Under the pieces are notes generated by a model. It saw only the letters and a program-made list of their open reading frames with translations, did no database searches and had not been told where the DNA came from. From contig BROI01000002.1 in assembly GCA_027923505.1 (NCBI GenBank), forward strand, positions 372,001-436,000: a DNA stretch of 64,000 bases. The letters are read 5' to 3'. The translations under genes were made by a program, and so were the position numbers. Shown here one piece after another: positions 21,923 through 33,137 of this stretch. This DNA is from Mayamaea pseudoterrestris (Eukaryota > Bacillariophyta > Bacillariophyceae > Sellaphorales > Sellaphoraceae). Position 1 is the stretch's first letter, and each line of letters starts with the position of its first letter.

Positions 21923-24582
21923 CTACATGGTGACAAAGGAGGGAGCATGGCAGTAGCTAAACACGTTTCCTTCCCGATACAGCAAGGTGGATCGCTCAGC
22001 AGCACGTCTTCCAGTCAGTATCAGCTCCTCCAAGTCCTTCAACAATATAGGATTGACGTTAAAGCCGCTGTGTCGAAGGTCCTTAATGTTAGTGTCGAGC
22101 AGCGTCGTGTCAATCACATCCACATCGAGCCAACGATGGTCCAAGGATCGATCGCTCGTAGCCATGGACATTTGAGACTTGCGCTTTTGGAATAGCATAC
22201 GCTGGTCGATGGAGAATTGCTCTTTATCGAGATGATTTTTCTCGTCTTCGTCAATCGCGTCCTTGTCGGAGTCAATTTCTGGAGCATGCAGTAGCTCTAT
22301 ATGCCGTTCATGACCTCTTGATGAAAGCCTTTTGGTCTCGCATCGCCATTTGCTCCATTGAGAAGGGCCGGCTGGCTATAACCAAGATAGTTGGCCGTGC
22401 CGTTGATAAATTGGCTAAAGAAGAGTGCTTGATCGCCTCGATCACCAACAATGGTAATGTGATCGCAAATGCTTCGAATCGACAAAAACGCATGATCCAC
22501 AAAGGCTGCCAGCGAAAAGTCTGGATTCAGCATGGTAATGCTCTTACACGTCATGAGCCGTTCATCCTCTCTATTGTCATTGTCGCCATCGGTGGCAAGT
22601 TGAAAGCATTTGGAAACGTCGCTTGACGATCCATCCGCCTTGTTTTGAAACGCGCCCAGCAAGGTTTGCACGCCCATGGAGTGACTCATAAAGTGTACAT
22701 GGTCAATGCCAGCATCAGATAGGCCTCGCATCAGCTGCAGAAAAAGCTCCTTGTTGCGATTGGAGGCGGCAATGGCCGACGCGTATCGATACGTCAATAT
22801 TTGACCCACCGGCCACTCAAAGACAATGGGATAGACGCGAGCGGATATTTTGGTCATGGCCAGCAACTGTCCGAGCGTTTGGAGTGACCGCTTGAGACAA
22901 GAATTAAAACCAGGGATGAATACGAGGGCTTCCTTGCGAGGACTAGGCAGCCAATCCTGCACCTCGAGTCGAACAATGTTTTGACGAAAACTAGGATCGC
23001 TCCGTCGATAGTGGTGATGGTGCTGCAAGGTAGTAGATTGTTGCTTGTAATCATGATCGGAAGACAATGCTTTTATATCACTTGGCTCAGTCTGTTCGTT
23101 TGATCCAAGTTCGTCATCATGGGAGCAGCATGCCGAGTCATCGCTATTGTCGCAAACAATTGGCGGACTCTCCCTGTCATGGGAGCAGCATGACGAGTCA
23201 TCGCTCTTCTTACAAACAATTGGCGGAATCTCCTCGTCGTTTGCCTCGTGCTCGTCGTCATTGTCTCGTTTGACACGAATCACAATCTCCGAAACTTCGC
23301 TACTATATGGCAAACTGCTTGGCGCATATACATGCCCTTGCACATGCACACCACGCGAATCGCTCGAGGATATAGCCACCATTGTACAAGTATCGTTTTC
23401 GGGCACGAGATGGGCCATGCGATCAAAGCAATCCTGCAGCCAGTGCGGAGTGTCGTTGTCGTCGTCGGTTGCAACAATGTATCCTTGCTCATGCACAATA
23501 ACGTTTGGACCATATATTTCCGTCGCTTCCGGCAAGTGATTGTAAAAGGCTCCCTGCACGCTGCATTCCACACTCGCAACGCCGCATCGTGCCGGTTGCC
23601 GATTGGTGGGAAACAGTTGCTGCTTGGCAAACGCATCATCCGTCGCCATGAAATAGGCCACCGGCACTGCTCGAAACGCATCACCCGTGCCGTAGCGCCG
23701 CGACAAGAACGGCGCGACGGGATTGCCGTTAAGCCACGTGCCGCTCAGCACTTCGCCGCCGTGTGAATCATCCATCCATCGACCCGCGCCGTGCGGCGTG
23801 CCGGCGTCAAATTCGCCCTGATAGTGGCACGAGTGAACATGTGTTTGACCAAGCAGTTGCGTCCAGTGGTAGGAGCCTTGGTAAATCATGGTCCACGCGT
23901 TGCAACTAGTGTGAGTCACTTGCACCTTCCAAAACCATTCGACGCCAACGTGTTCGAAAAACCACTTGGACTGCAGCGTCATGGGGTACAAATAGTGTCG
24001 CGTGACAACAATGCACAGCGTCAAACACTGCGCCAAGACAAAGATTGCCGTGATCCATCGCGTCGCCGATGGATCAGCACTGCCCGTAATCAAAATGGAA
24101 GTAATAATGGCCATGAGGGGCCAGTAGACAAACATCCACACGACGGCACTAAAGAATATCGACTCCTCCAGCAGCGACAACAAAACCACCACCAACATGA
24201 ACCACGCTCCAACGGCCACCATTTGCCACACGCGAATGACTAGCGTCGTCGTCAAAATGCCATGCTCCATGTACGAAGCACTCAAGCCGTAGACGCACAC
24301 GAGCAACACAAACAAAGCGACATGGTGCGTGCGTTGCGATTTGCGCTGCGTGCCCTTGAGGCTTCGCGTCAAGCGACGAAGCTGCATGTTTAAAAAGACA
24401 GTCTGCTGGGCGTGTGATAATGATAGTTGCTGTGAAATGTTGTCGTGGTTGTTGCAGCTTGAATTTTCGTCGATTGATGATCGACTCGCAGCAGCAAGAT
24501 GCTGCTGCTGCTGCTGCTGCTGCTGTCGAGGAGACTGTATTCTAGGGCTGCGAGCCTTTCGTCTCGTCAGCAATGATAGCAT
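21923..24582 (-). CDS. Membrane MORN/DUF900-like alpha/beta hydrolase
   Basis: Starts at the ATG at 24582. The main frame runs to a TAG at 22297-22299; a second frame open from about 22317 to 21923 carries the family's C-terminal signature (VDVIDTTLLDTNIKDLRHSGFNVNPILLKDLEELI). The two are joined either by a one-base frameshift near 22300-22315 or by a 113-nt intron (22202-22314) with a poor GTCATG donor. Features: Gln run, four to five membrane helices (residues about 85-200), MORN-like YQGEFDAGTPHGAGRW, an acidic insert with a 20-residue tandem duplication, then the hydrolase with FIPGFNS and nucleophile MSHSMGVQ. DUF900-type hydrolases are related to lipases; the substrate is unknown. Probably an internal-membrane protein. 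Confidence 0.75.
23121..23240 (-). repeat. 60-bp tandem duplication in coding sequence
   Basis: Two adjacent 60-base units (23121-23180 and 23181-23240), about 85-90% identical by eye, coding for the 20-residue pair PPIVC-SDDS-CCSHD. The length keeps the frame. Confidence 0.85.
24502..24525 (-). repeat. (CTG)8 microsatellite, Gln on the minus strand
   Basis: Eight perfect units coding for polyglutamine near the N-terminus of the DUF900-like hydrolase. Confidence 0.9.
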
Positions 24583-25216
24583 GCCGATATGACTACTTGA
24601 TATTTTAGTTAAATGGTTACAAGAGACTGTTTGACGCAACGGTTTCGTGGGTTAAAGTATCAGCAGACGACCCGTTGACGGAACGAATGAAGCTCTCTCA
24701 TGGTCGGCGTTTTCTTCCAAGCGCATGTGAAAAGCTGTTTGTGTGTCGCAGTACTTCTCAGCGCGCCGGTCAATCGTGCATGTCGGATACTTTCCCACTG
24801 TTCGATTCTATTGCTAGCTGATCCTCAACATAGGAGTATACACCATGGATGCGTGGTGCTGCAATGAGACAAATATACCGGTAGAACGGGTGTGGGTCAC
24901 TGGAAATCCGGCAGGCATGTTTTGTTGGCATTTGGCTGCTGTGTGAGGAGTACTAATATTGACTAAACTATGAGGTGTCAGTGTCTATTACAGTATATAG
25001 AGAGTGAAGACATAACATAATCGTTATCACTTTGTTTCTGACCCGCATCAGCACGACGCAAGACATTGTTGCAATGACTGAGTGAGAGCAAAAAATGCCG
25101 GGCGACGGCGCAGCATTGTCCCAAGCATCTTCGCAGCCATCTTTAATTGCATGTCCGTCGCACGCGGCAACTTTAGTAACAACTGATACAAACCTCCAAA
25201 ATTAGTTATTCTTTAT
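24583..25216. other. Intergenic region with TACCGGTA
   Basis: About 630 bases between the start of the hydrolase and the stop of the next minus-strand gene. It contains TACCGGTA at 24876-24883, 294 bases upstream of the hydrolase start. No tRNA or open frame of note. Confidence 0.35.
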
Positions 25217-26095
25217 TTAAGGAAAAATATTATTATTTGGAACAAAGTCGACGGTTTTGCCTGCTTCAATGTCCTGGGTCAAAAGTTGTGCAGCAAAATT
25301 GTTAAACGGATTTGTAATATAAACATACCCACAGGTAAAATTTGTGGTATCGCAAAGCCCATCATTTCCGGAATCTGTCACTGAGAGTGTATATGTGACA
25401 CCTGGAATCAATGGAACGGTGTATTTGCGAAGTTTTTCGTCGTCTATGATTTCAGTGCCTTGAAATTCCAATTCAGCTAAAGTTTTCTTGTTTGTGATTT
25501 TGATTTTGATTTGTTCAGGGTTCTTATCAAACATGACACGCAGGTTCATGTTGATTGGGGCTCCGGTGGGAGCCGAGGTAGCGGGACGAGTTGGTACGCG
25601 GCTTGGCATCTTGCTTGGCGAGCGGCTAGGCGAACCACTTGGAAGTTTGCTTGGATTGCCACTGGGTTTCTGGCTAGGAAAGTTGCTAGGGGCTTGGCTT
25701 GGCTTCATGCTCGGTCTGTTGCTGGGGTTTCCGCTTGGGACAATGCTGGGTTGCGTACTCGGAGTCTGTGATGGCAGTTTGCTTAGTGGGCATTGATGTC
25801 GCATAACTTTCTTTCTCACTCGTCGGATGACTCGATTCTGTCGCCGAGTCGACAAGTCAGCTAGAACGATTCCACAATCGCGTAAAGCTATAGTTTTTAC
25901 ACAAACATCGAAAGCGTTGTCCGGCTGGCAGGCATTGCCACAAGGAAACTTTGTGCTCTTGAAACATTCCCTTGCCAGCGTGTCTTTTTTGTTCAGATTC
26001 GTTCTCAGCTTGTCGAGGCTTGCTGCGTTGCTTGTCGCCAGTCTGCGAAGTACCAAGAGCAGCGAAAGAGTGACAAAGCTCGGACAGTTCTTCAT
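25217..26095 (-). CDS. Secreted Pro-Ser repeat protein
   Basis: 292 residues from ATG 26095. Residues 1-24 are a signal peptide (MKNCPSFVTLSLLLVLRRLA). A cysteine-containing segment (CFKSTKFPCGNACQPDNAFDVC) is followed by a basic stretch. Residues about 105-175 are some 20 copies of the PSxx/xPS unit (SQTPSTQPSIVPSGNPS and so on). The C-terminal 110 residues form a beta-rich domain with VTDSGNDGLCDTTNFTCGYVYI, two likely disulfides. Proteins with signal peptide plus PSxxPS linkers are abundant in diatoms and are usually taken as cell-surface or wall-associated; the C-terminal domain suggests binding of an extracellular ligand. No enzymatic motif seen. Confidence 0.75.
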   Translation of the reverse strand: MKNCPSFVTLSLLLVLRRLATSNAASLDKLRTNLNKKDTLARECFKSTKFPCGNACQPDNAFDVCVKTIALRDCGIVLADLSTRRQNRVIRRVRKKVMRHQCPLSKLPSQTPSTQPSIVPSGNPSNRPSMKPSQAPSNFPSQKPSGNPSKLPSGSPSRSPSKMPSRVPTRPATSAPTGAPINMNLRVMFDKNPEQIKIKITNKKTLAELEFQGTEIIDDEKLRKYTVPLIPGVTYTLSVTDSGNDGLCDTTNFTCGYVYITNPFNNFAAQLLTQDIEAGKTVDFVPNNNIFP

Positions 26096-26882
26096 TGTAT
26101 CGTCGTCTAGGAAGAATGATTGAGCAGTCGTTGATGGGCCAAATTTGTGGCATGAACTCACAGTCAACGATAAATTTGATGGTGAGTAGTCGTTCTTCTC
26201 ACTCCACAGTCAGTCCCCAACTTGAGGTAAAATTTCTGTAAGCGGTCATTTTGATGACTTTTTCGGATGCTCATCATCTATAGCCTAACAGCCATCTCCA
26301 CGCCAGTAGGTTCGGCATGTTTCCTGCCCTGACGTAATTCGCATTCTGATTGGTTACAAACATCAAGTTGCATTTGGTGCGTATTTTGCGCTGGTAATAT
26401 TACAATGTCCGAGTACAGTTTGACAAAGCCAACATTGGTTTAACGCTGGGACTTTTTCAGGGGTTGATGACAGTTCTCGCGGACAAATCGTGGTTATAGC
26501 CTCGATGACTATGTACCGGTACTCCAAGCTTGGAGCGATGATGAATGGTCGCGCTGGCAACAGTGCGACTTTACTCCAACACCGGTACGACGCCAAGATT
26601 GTAACCACGGCGCGTTTCCATGACACAACATCTTTGGATCCTTTCGTACATACAAACAAACGACGTTCTTGCTTGCATCAAATTAACATTGGGAAGAGGA
26701 AAAGTCTTCATTGTCGATTATCGACTCGTTCTGGTAGTCCCAAAGCTGGAGAGACAAGGATTCTCCGTCAGCTCGACATAATTAAAATTTGATCGAGAAA
26801 CTGACAAACTGACAGACGATCGATTTTCAATTTGGAATGCTATCAAAAGGTTCTTGACAAGACTCTTTATCGCATACAGTTC
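26096..26882. other. Divergent intergenic region with two ACCGGTA sites
   Basis: About 790 bases between the Pro-Ser protein and the mannosidase. TACCGGTA at 26514-26521 and CACCGGTA at 26580-26587, 369 and 303 bases before the mannosidase start. An open frame at 26490-26792 has no recognisable features. Confidence 0.35.
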
Positions 26883-29800
26883 ATGGCTATGAGTAAAACG
26901 ATGCTTCCGAGCGTCCTACTGCTGCTGCTTGCTGCACTAGCGTCGCTGCTGTGGCTCAAAACGTACAAGATTGGCACGTCACTTTTTACGTCTTTCTCTC
27001 CCTCCTCAATCACAACAACATATCCATCCTCATCAGTATTTCTCAAAAAGTTCAACGCCGTAGACAACGCTCGCACACTGAACATTCACATGGTGCCGCA
27101 TACGCACGACGACGTTGGCTGGCTCAAGACGGTGGAGCAATACTACGAGGCGCATTGCAACGACTCGATTGACACGCGCGGCAACGTGCGAGGTATCATC
27201 ACGACAACCATCCAGTCGCTGCTCGAGAACGACGCGCGGACATTTGTCTTTGTGGAAATGAAGTTTTTTCGCATGTGGTGGATGGAGCAGTCGGACGCCA
27301 TTAAGGATTCCGTCCGCTACCTCATTGCCAACGAGCAATTGAGCTTTGCCAACGGCGGCTACTCCATGCACGACGAAGCGTGCGCGCACTACATTGGCAT
27401 GGTGGATCAAACGTCACTGGGTCACGACTTTTTGTGGCAAGAGCTTGGTTACGTGCCAACGGTCGGTTGGCAGCTGGATCCCTTTGGCCATTCCGCCACG
27501 CAGGCAAATCTGTTGACGGCGCGGACCGGATTGGATGCGCTCTACTTTGGACGCATTGACTACCAAGACTTGGAGTTGCGGCAGGCGCGTCGAGAGTGTG
27601 AAGGACTGTGGGACGCAACGTCGTCAAGTAGTAGAAACGGCAGTGACAGTAGCAGCACCAACAGCAGCGAAACCGACGATCGCTTCGACCCAACCATCTT
27701 TTGGGGCCTGACGGGAAGCTACCAAGGCAACTACGGACCGCCAGACGGCTTTTGGTACGATGTTTTGACGCCCGACAATGTGCCGCTCGTGGGCATGGAC
27801 GAACCGCAACGAGTGGAGCGCGTCACCAGCTTTCTGCGCGCCCTCCAAACGCAGGCGGATCAAACGTTGGGCAATCACGTCATGGTGACGCTGGGGAGCG
27901 ACTTTCACTACTCGGAGGCGCACTACAATTTTGCCAATTACGATTTGCTTACCAGCATGATCATGATGTATCAGGAATGGAACGTCATTGATGTTGCAAG
28001 CATGTTTGGTCCAGACTATGACCAAGTCAATGTATTTTACTCGTCGCCGGGATACTACACCAAGCAAAAGCATGAGCAAGCGAAACAGCGTCGCGAGCAT
28101 TCTTCGTCAGCGAATCAAGATTTTAAAAGCACGAGCAGCGAAGCCAGCGTCGATTGGTCCACTAAAACGGACGACTTTTTTCCGTACTCGGACGGTCCGC
28201 ACAACTTTTGGACGGGCTACTTTTCGTCTCGCACAGCCTTTAAACGGTTCGAGCGGGTCGCGTCGGGATTTCTCCTGGCGGCCAGGCAGATCGAGGCCAA
28301 GGCTGTCGCGACAACAGATGGTGCAGATGCAAGCGGCATTGACGCTGGCAACACTAGTTGTTTGCATGCACTCGAGAATGCCCTTGCCGTCGCGCAGCAC
28401 CACGACGCTGTTTCGGGAACGGCCAAGCAACACGTGGCGGATGACTACAGCAAGCGACTGCAGGCTGGTCTGGATGAAGCGGCAGCCTTTGTGGCGCATA
28501 AATTGAAACGCGTCATGCTGGAGCATCCAGCGTTGGATATAGTGGACTTGGAGTATTGTCAGCTTCTGAACGAAACCATTTGCGAAGTATCTGAAAATGT
28601 TACACGGACAAGCGACCGCCCATTGATCGTTGTTGTGTACAACCCACTTGCTTACAAATATGCCTCTATAGTTCGATTGCCAATCGCTGCTGGCACCAAC
28701 TATCAGGTGGAGCGGCTGGATGACTCAAAGGAATTTTTGCCAAGAGTGCAAGTGGTTCAACCGATGCTCGACCCAAGACCCAACCTTGTTGGTGGTCAGA
28801 AACATGTTCTACACTTTAATACGGGGAATTTACCTGCAGCCGGTGCAGTAGCTTTTCGTGTCAGCAAGCTTAACCGCACTAAAAGTGCTACAATTGGCAG
28901 CTTTGAGAGTCAATCTCAACTTTTGGCGACCCAGCGAGGTCTAGGCGACAAAGGCAAGGAAACATCCATTGCTATATCAAATGAGTTTCTGACTGCAACA
29001 TTCAATCGAAGCACGGGCATGTTGGAACATGTCGATGCCTCGCGCGTAGCACTCGACTTGGAGCAAACGTGAGGGTATTATACATCGTTTGATTCGTCGT
29101 TGGACCATGCCGACAATACTTCCAAGCAAAACTCTGGCGCCTATATTTTCCGACCGAGCACACCGGAGCAATCACTCCTTCCTTTGCTGCCAGCCAACGG
29201 GAAGGCGAACTTTATCAAAACCGATGTTGGCACAGAAGTCCACGTTGCTTTTAAGGTACCATGGGTTCATCAAGTGACCCGCATCTTTGAGACCCAGCCA
29301 TTCATCGAGATCGAGTACACTGTCGGTCCCATTCCCATTGACGACGGTCGCGGCAAGGAAATCGTCACGCGCTGGCAATCGAACATTGAAAGCGATGTAA
29401 CCTTTTACACGGACTCGAATGGTCGCGAGTTCCAGGAGCGTCGAAAAAACCATCGACCGTCGTGGAACCTGACAACGTACGAACCAGTGGCTGGCAACTA
29501 TTATCCCGTAAATACTGCAATCTACATCAAGGACAAGACAAACGCCATGTTCATACTCACTGATCGGTCGCAAGGTGGTGCATCTCTCGAGTCGGGTTCC
29601 ATGGAGCTCATGGTGCAGCGTCGCACGTTGGTGGACGACGGTAGAGGCGTCGACGAACCATTGAACGAAACGACGGGCGGCATGACAGCCTATCCGCCCT
29701 ATGGTAACGCCAGTCGAGTCGGAGATGGTGCTGTCATTCGTGGTGTTCATCGCATCATGGTTGGCCAAGCGTCGAACGCAACGCGGCAAGCGCGGAAGAT

Positions 29801-30272
29801 TATGGATCAAGTGTTTGCGCCGCCACTTGTCTTTGTCGGGTCAGAAGCTACTGACAAGCCCGTCGCCTTTCGCCAGCCGTCCTTCTCCGCGCTAAATAAT
29901 GCGCTTCCACCCGAGGTCATGCTCGTTACCTTCGCCAGACTAGCAAGCGACGAGCGGAATCGAACGTCGTTTCGTCTCCGCCTTGCTCATCAACTGGAGG
30001 ATGGAGATGCTGATGAGCCGCAGTCGGTAACTGTGGATCTCACTATGCTATTTACCGATTATGAAGTATTAGAAGTCTCTGAACGAACGCTTAGTGGCAA
30101 CCAAGACTGGGACGATTACTTGGAGCGACGATTGACGTGGACAAAGAAGCAAGAAATGGCTGCGAAGAGGAAGACTCCACCTACGAAAATTGATCCTACC
30201 AACATTAAATTGCAGCCAATGGACATTCGAACGTTTCATGTGGCAGTCAAGCTGATAACTGATGTCGAATAA
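26883..30272 (+). CDS. Lysosomal-type alpha-mannosidase (GH38) with in-frame TGA
   Basis: Removes terminal alpha-mannose from N-glycans in the vacuole/lysosome or late secretory pathway. The frame from ATG 26883 spans 1129 codons, but codon 730 (29070-29072) is TGA; the frame is otherwise open to 30272. N-terminal signal anchor MLPSVLLLLLAALASLLWL. Zn/active-site motifs: PHTHDDVGW (His about 73), WQLDPFGHS with catalytic nucleophile Asp about 199, TDDFFPYSDGPHNFWTGYF, and QHHDAVSGTAKQHV. After the stop the family's beta domain goes on: SGAYIFRP, VGPIPI, FYTDSNGREF, EPVAGNYYPVN, LTDRSQGGASLESG. These match the MAN2B1 class rather than Golgi mannosidase II. At the stop the family usually has an aromatic residue before YY, so TGG-to-TGA is likely. 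Truncation would remove the C-terminal third. Confidence 0.85.
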
Positions 30273-30351
30273 AGCTGCTAATAGATATAATTACTACCGT
30301 AGAATTATGTAGCTTCTCCATAGCCCTCGCCGCAGCCATGCCTTTAATCGT

Positions 30352-31671
30352 TTAACCCAACAATACGACATCACCTCCAGCATTGGCTTCATTGTTGCGC
30401 GTCCCCTTGACACTCTTCTTGCGCTTTTTTCGCTGCAACGTCGCCTTGTACGTTGGCTTTGTTGTCAGGTTGCGGTCCATGAGACTGGCCAATCGGTCCT
30501 GCACCAAGCTTCCTTTTGGCTGCAGACTGCGCAGACTTGGTGCCGCGGCCAGTGCCAAAGGAATGGTGGGAGCGCGGCCCGGGTTACGTGTCACCGCCGT
30601 TTCGTCCACGTCCTGTCCGGGAATGCGACTTGGTGCAGTCACTTTCGTCTTGCTACTTTGTTGCTGCTGCAGTTCCTTTCGTTTAAATTCCTTTTTGTAG
30701 ACGGGCAACTCACCCACTTGCTTTTCCAGCTTCTTTTGTCGCTTGCTCAACTGCAGCGACGTTTGCTCCTGTCGGAGTCGCTTTTGCTTGTTGCGCTGGG
30801 CGCGCGTGAGCTTGTCTTCGCGGCGCGGAATGATCGGGCCGAGCGCAGCGTTGACAGTTGCAGCGTCCTTTTCCTCATTGTCGCCATCATCATCACTATC
30901 ATATTCACTCGAGTCGTCGTCGTCGTCATCATTCATTAGCAGTGCCTTGGTTTCGTCGCTCATGCCTTGGGCCAGTGGCTGGGCCAAATTGCGGAGCGTC
31001 TGCTCGCGATTCACTTCCAGTTGCGCCGCCGTCTGCAGCAGTTGTTTGTGGGCCACGGGATCGGGCCGGTACGACTGTCCCGCCTTGGCCACGTCGACGG
31101 CGATAACAGCAGACTTAACTGTTCGCTTGCTGCTGTCGTATTTTCGGGCCTTTGTGGTTTCGTGCGCCGGCTTGACGCCGGCCAGGGTCGATCCACCAAC
31201 GATTGGTTTGATCAAATCTGCTGCGGCAGCATCCATGTCAGCTTGTTTGGCGTCAGCGCCAGTTTGTTTTGCATCACCACCACTATTTCCTTCATCCCAC
31301 AAGTCGAATCCCGGCGCCATATTGTCGTTGACGCGCTTGCGCCCCACCCGCTGGCGGCGCTCCTCATCCTGCTTGCCCTTGCGTGCCATGTCCACTAGTT
31401 GTTCGGCGGAGTGACTCTTCATCAGACGATCCACCTGCAGTTGATCCTTGGCGGATAGTTCCATTCTGCGCTTTTTCAGTTTACTAGTCTTGACACTATT
31501 TGCTGCTGCTGCCGCAATTTTGGAGTTGCCTTGTTTGTCAATGACGAACAAGTCGTCCGCTTGAAGCGTTTCCGACACGAACACTTCGGCCTGACGCTCC
31601 TGCAAGTCTTCCAGTGCGGCGTGGGCACGCTTCTTGGCACGAAGGGCCGCTCCTTGCAGCTTCTTTCCCAT
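30352..31671 (-). CDS. NOP53/GLTSCR2-like ribosome biogenesis protein
   Basis: 439 residues from ATG 31671 (MGKKLQGAALRAKKRAHAA). NOP53 acts in the nucleolus in 60S subunit maturation, linking pre-60S particles to the exosome helicase for ITS2 removal. Supporting features: basic N-terminus with a VIDKQGN segment, central SYRPDPVAHKQLLQTAAQLEVNRE, which matches the family's best-conserved block, an Asp-rich run (NDDDDDDSSEYDSDDDGD), then PIIPRREDKLTRAQRNKQKR and a Lys/Arg-rich coiled-coil tail with VYKKEFKRKEL. The length fits (yeast about 455, human about 480). It is divergent from a second nucleolar-looking gene with 263 bases between starts. Confidence 0.8.
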   Translation of the reverse strand: MGKKLQGAALRAKKRAHAALEDLQERQAEVFVSETLQADDLFVIDKQGNSKIAAAAANSVKTSKLKKRRMELSAKDQLQVDRLMKSHSAEQLVDMARKGKQDEERRQRVGRKRVNDNMAPGFDLWDEGNSGGDAKQTGADAKQADMDAAAADLIKPIVGGSTLAGVKPAHETTKARKYDSSKRTVKSAVIAVDVAKAGQSYRPDPVAHKQLLQTAAQLEVNREQTLRNLAQPLAQGMSDETKALLMNDDDDDDSSEYDSDDDGDNEEKDAATVNAALGPIIPRREDKLTRAQRNKQKRLRQEQTSLQLSKRQKKLEKQVGELPVYKKEFKRKELQQQQSSKTKVTAPSRIPGQDVDETAVTRNPGRAPTIPLALAAAPSLRSLQPKGSLVQDRLASLMDRNLTTKPTYKATLQRKKRKKSVKGTRNNEANAGGDVVLLG

Positions 31672-31934
31672 ATTGTTGAATTGTATAGAGAGATAGTTGT
31701 AAAGTAGTGATCTTAAAGAGAGGGTTGCCGCGTTTTTGATCTGTGATAAATGGAAGAATCGGTGGTCGGCAGCACAGAAAATCTCCGGGTCCTCCGAGTA
31801 CCGGAACGACTTGGTTACGGTGCGACAGAGCGTGACGAAAGGGCGGGAGAGCCATTCAAAGTCGGCCATGGCGACTTGTTCCAATCTCATTCAATCGATA
31901 CAGTCTCATCTATACATTTTCATTCTAAGCAATC
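31672..31934. promoter_or_regulatory. Shared divergent promoter
   Basis: 263 bases between the NOP53-like start (31671) and the start of the next plus-strand gene (31935). Both products look nucleolar, so joint regulation is plausible. No known element was identified. Confidence 0.4.
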
Positions 31935-32915
31935 ATGAAGATTTTTGGAAAGAAGCGCAAACACATTTCTACTGCTAGTGCAGTTCCCTCAGCAAAGGAC
32001 GCGGCCGCCGACAAAGTCGTGCTGAAACTCCTGGCGGAAAAGCCGGACGTTTCGACGCGCAACGCCAAGGAGCGACGACTCGTCAAGCGGTACGAGGAGC
32101 GACTAAAGCAGCGAAATGAGCAAGAAGGAGGAGGAGGAGGAGGAGGCGAGGCATTAGAGGAACGTGGAAATGAGCAAGCGAAAAGTGAAGCTGCAGATGA
32201 ATCTGCTGATGCTCATGAAGAAGCAAGCGACGATGAAGCCCTTGATGGAAGCGAGTCTAGCATTGAAAAAGATGCTAGCGACGAAGCAAGCCAGGAGGAA
32301 GAGGCAAACGACAATGATGAAGAGGAGATGCCGAGCAAGCCGGAATTCGAAACAGCGATTGCCGCCGATGAGCAAACGCAAGACGGAGAACCAGACGCAT
32401 CGTCGTCGGATCAATTGCCCGCAGAAATCACGGCACTGCTCCATCAGATTCCCTCCAAGCAGCGACGCAAATTGGTGAGACAATGGGAGCGAAAGGAAGT
32501 TAGTGTGGCGCAAGTGGAGGAGCAGGCGCGGGCCATCCTGGCGGGTCCTGCGGCAGCATCGACAAGCACTACAACGAAAGATGCCGCAGCAACCACCGAT
32601 ACAACCACTACTACATCTCCACCGGCACGCAAGCGCCGCAAGACGGTCGACGAACGTTTGCTGTCGCCCGAGGAGCGACTGCGTCGCGACGAGCAGCGCC
32701 AGCTGCAGCGAGAGGCCAAAGAGCGGCGCGAAAACGACAAAGCAGCTGATGCAACCAACAAGAAAAAGCACCCGCTCAACAGTGAGCGGCGGCGCGCCAA
32801 TCGGCGCAAGCCAAAGTGGCAAAAAAAGGATAGTGGCAAGCCAGTATCGTTCAAGAGTGAGCATGCGTCGTCGGGGTACATGATTCGAAAGACGCAAAAG
32901 AGTGTTGCGGCGTAG
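31935..32915 (+). CDS. Nucleolar-like charged protein
   Basis: 326 residues, ATG 31935 (MKIFGKKRKHIS). Strongly charged: a basic start, a helix DKVVLKLLAEKPD followed by a Lys/Arg/Glu helix, a six-Gly run, a long Glu/Ala/Asp-rich middle (about residues 75-155), an ordered block AEITALLHQIPSKQRRKLVRQWERKEV, and a very basic C-terminus with HPLNSERRRANRRKPKW. This composition and the shared promoter with the NOP53-like gene suggest a ribosome-biogenesis role, which is inference. I do not recognise the family. The C-terminal 50 residues look the most conserved and would be the part to search. Confidence 0.6.
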   Translation: MKIFGKKRKHISTASAVPSAKDAAADKVVLKLLAEKPDVSTRNAKERRLVKRYEERLKQRNEQEGGGGGGGEALEERGNEQAKSEAADESADAHEEASDDEALDGSESSIEKDASDEASQEEEANDNDEEEMPSKPEFETAIAADEQTQDGEPDASSSDQLPAEITALLHQIPSKQRRKLVRQWERKEVSVAQVEEQARAILAGPAAASTSTTTKDAAATTDTTTTTSPPARKRRKTVDERLLSPEERLRRDEQRQLQREAKERRENDKAADATNKKKHPLNSERRRANRRKPKWQKKDSGKPVSFKSEHASSGYMIRKTQKSVAA

Positions 32916-33137
32916 GTTACAAGTCGGCTGGTACCATTGTAGCGACATTGATAACTAATGATACGTATCTAACTGTAAATGCAGAATTACCGTTGTAACA
33001 CATAATACACAACACTACATGAACTTTACAAATGTTAATTACAAAGGCGCCATGAGTAACTTCAACAAATCACGAGTAATCTGGCAGATCCTCGCATTTC
33101 AATACGTCTCGCGTTCTGCTCAAAACACCACGAATAT

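Noticed and set aside
31738-31978. Short plus-strand frames in the divergent NOP53 promoter
   Set aside because: No start context and no homology signal; the region fits a promoter better.
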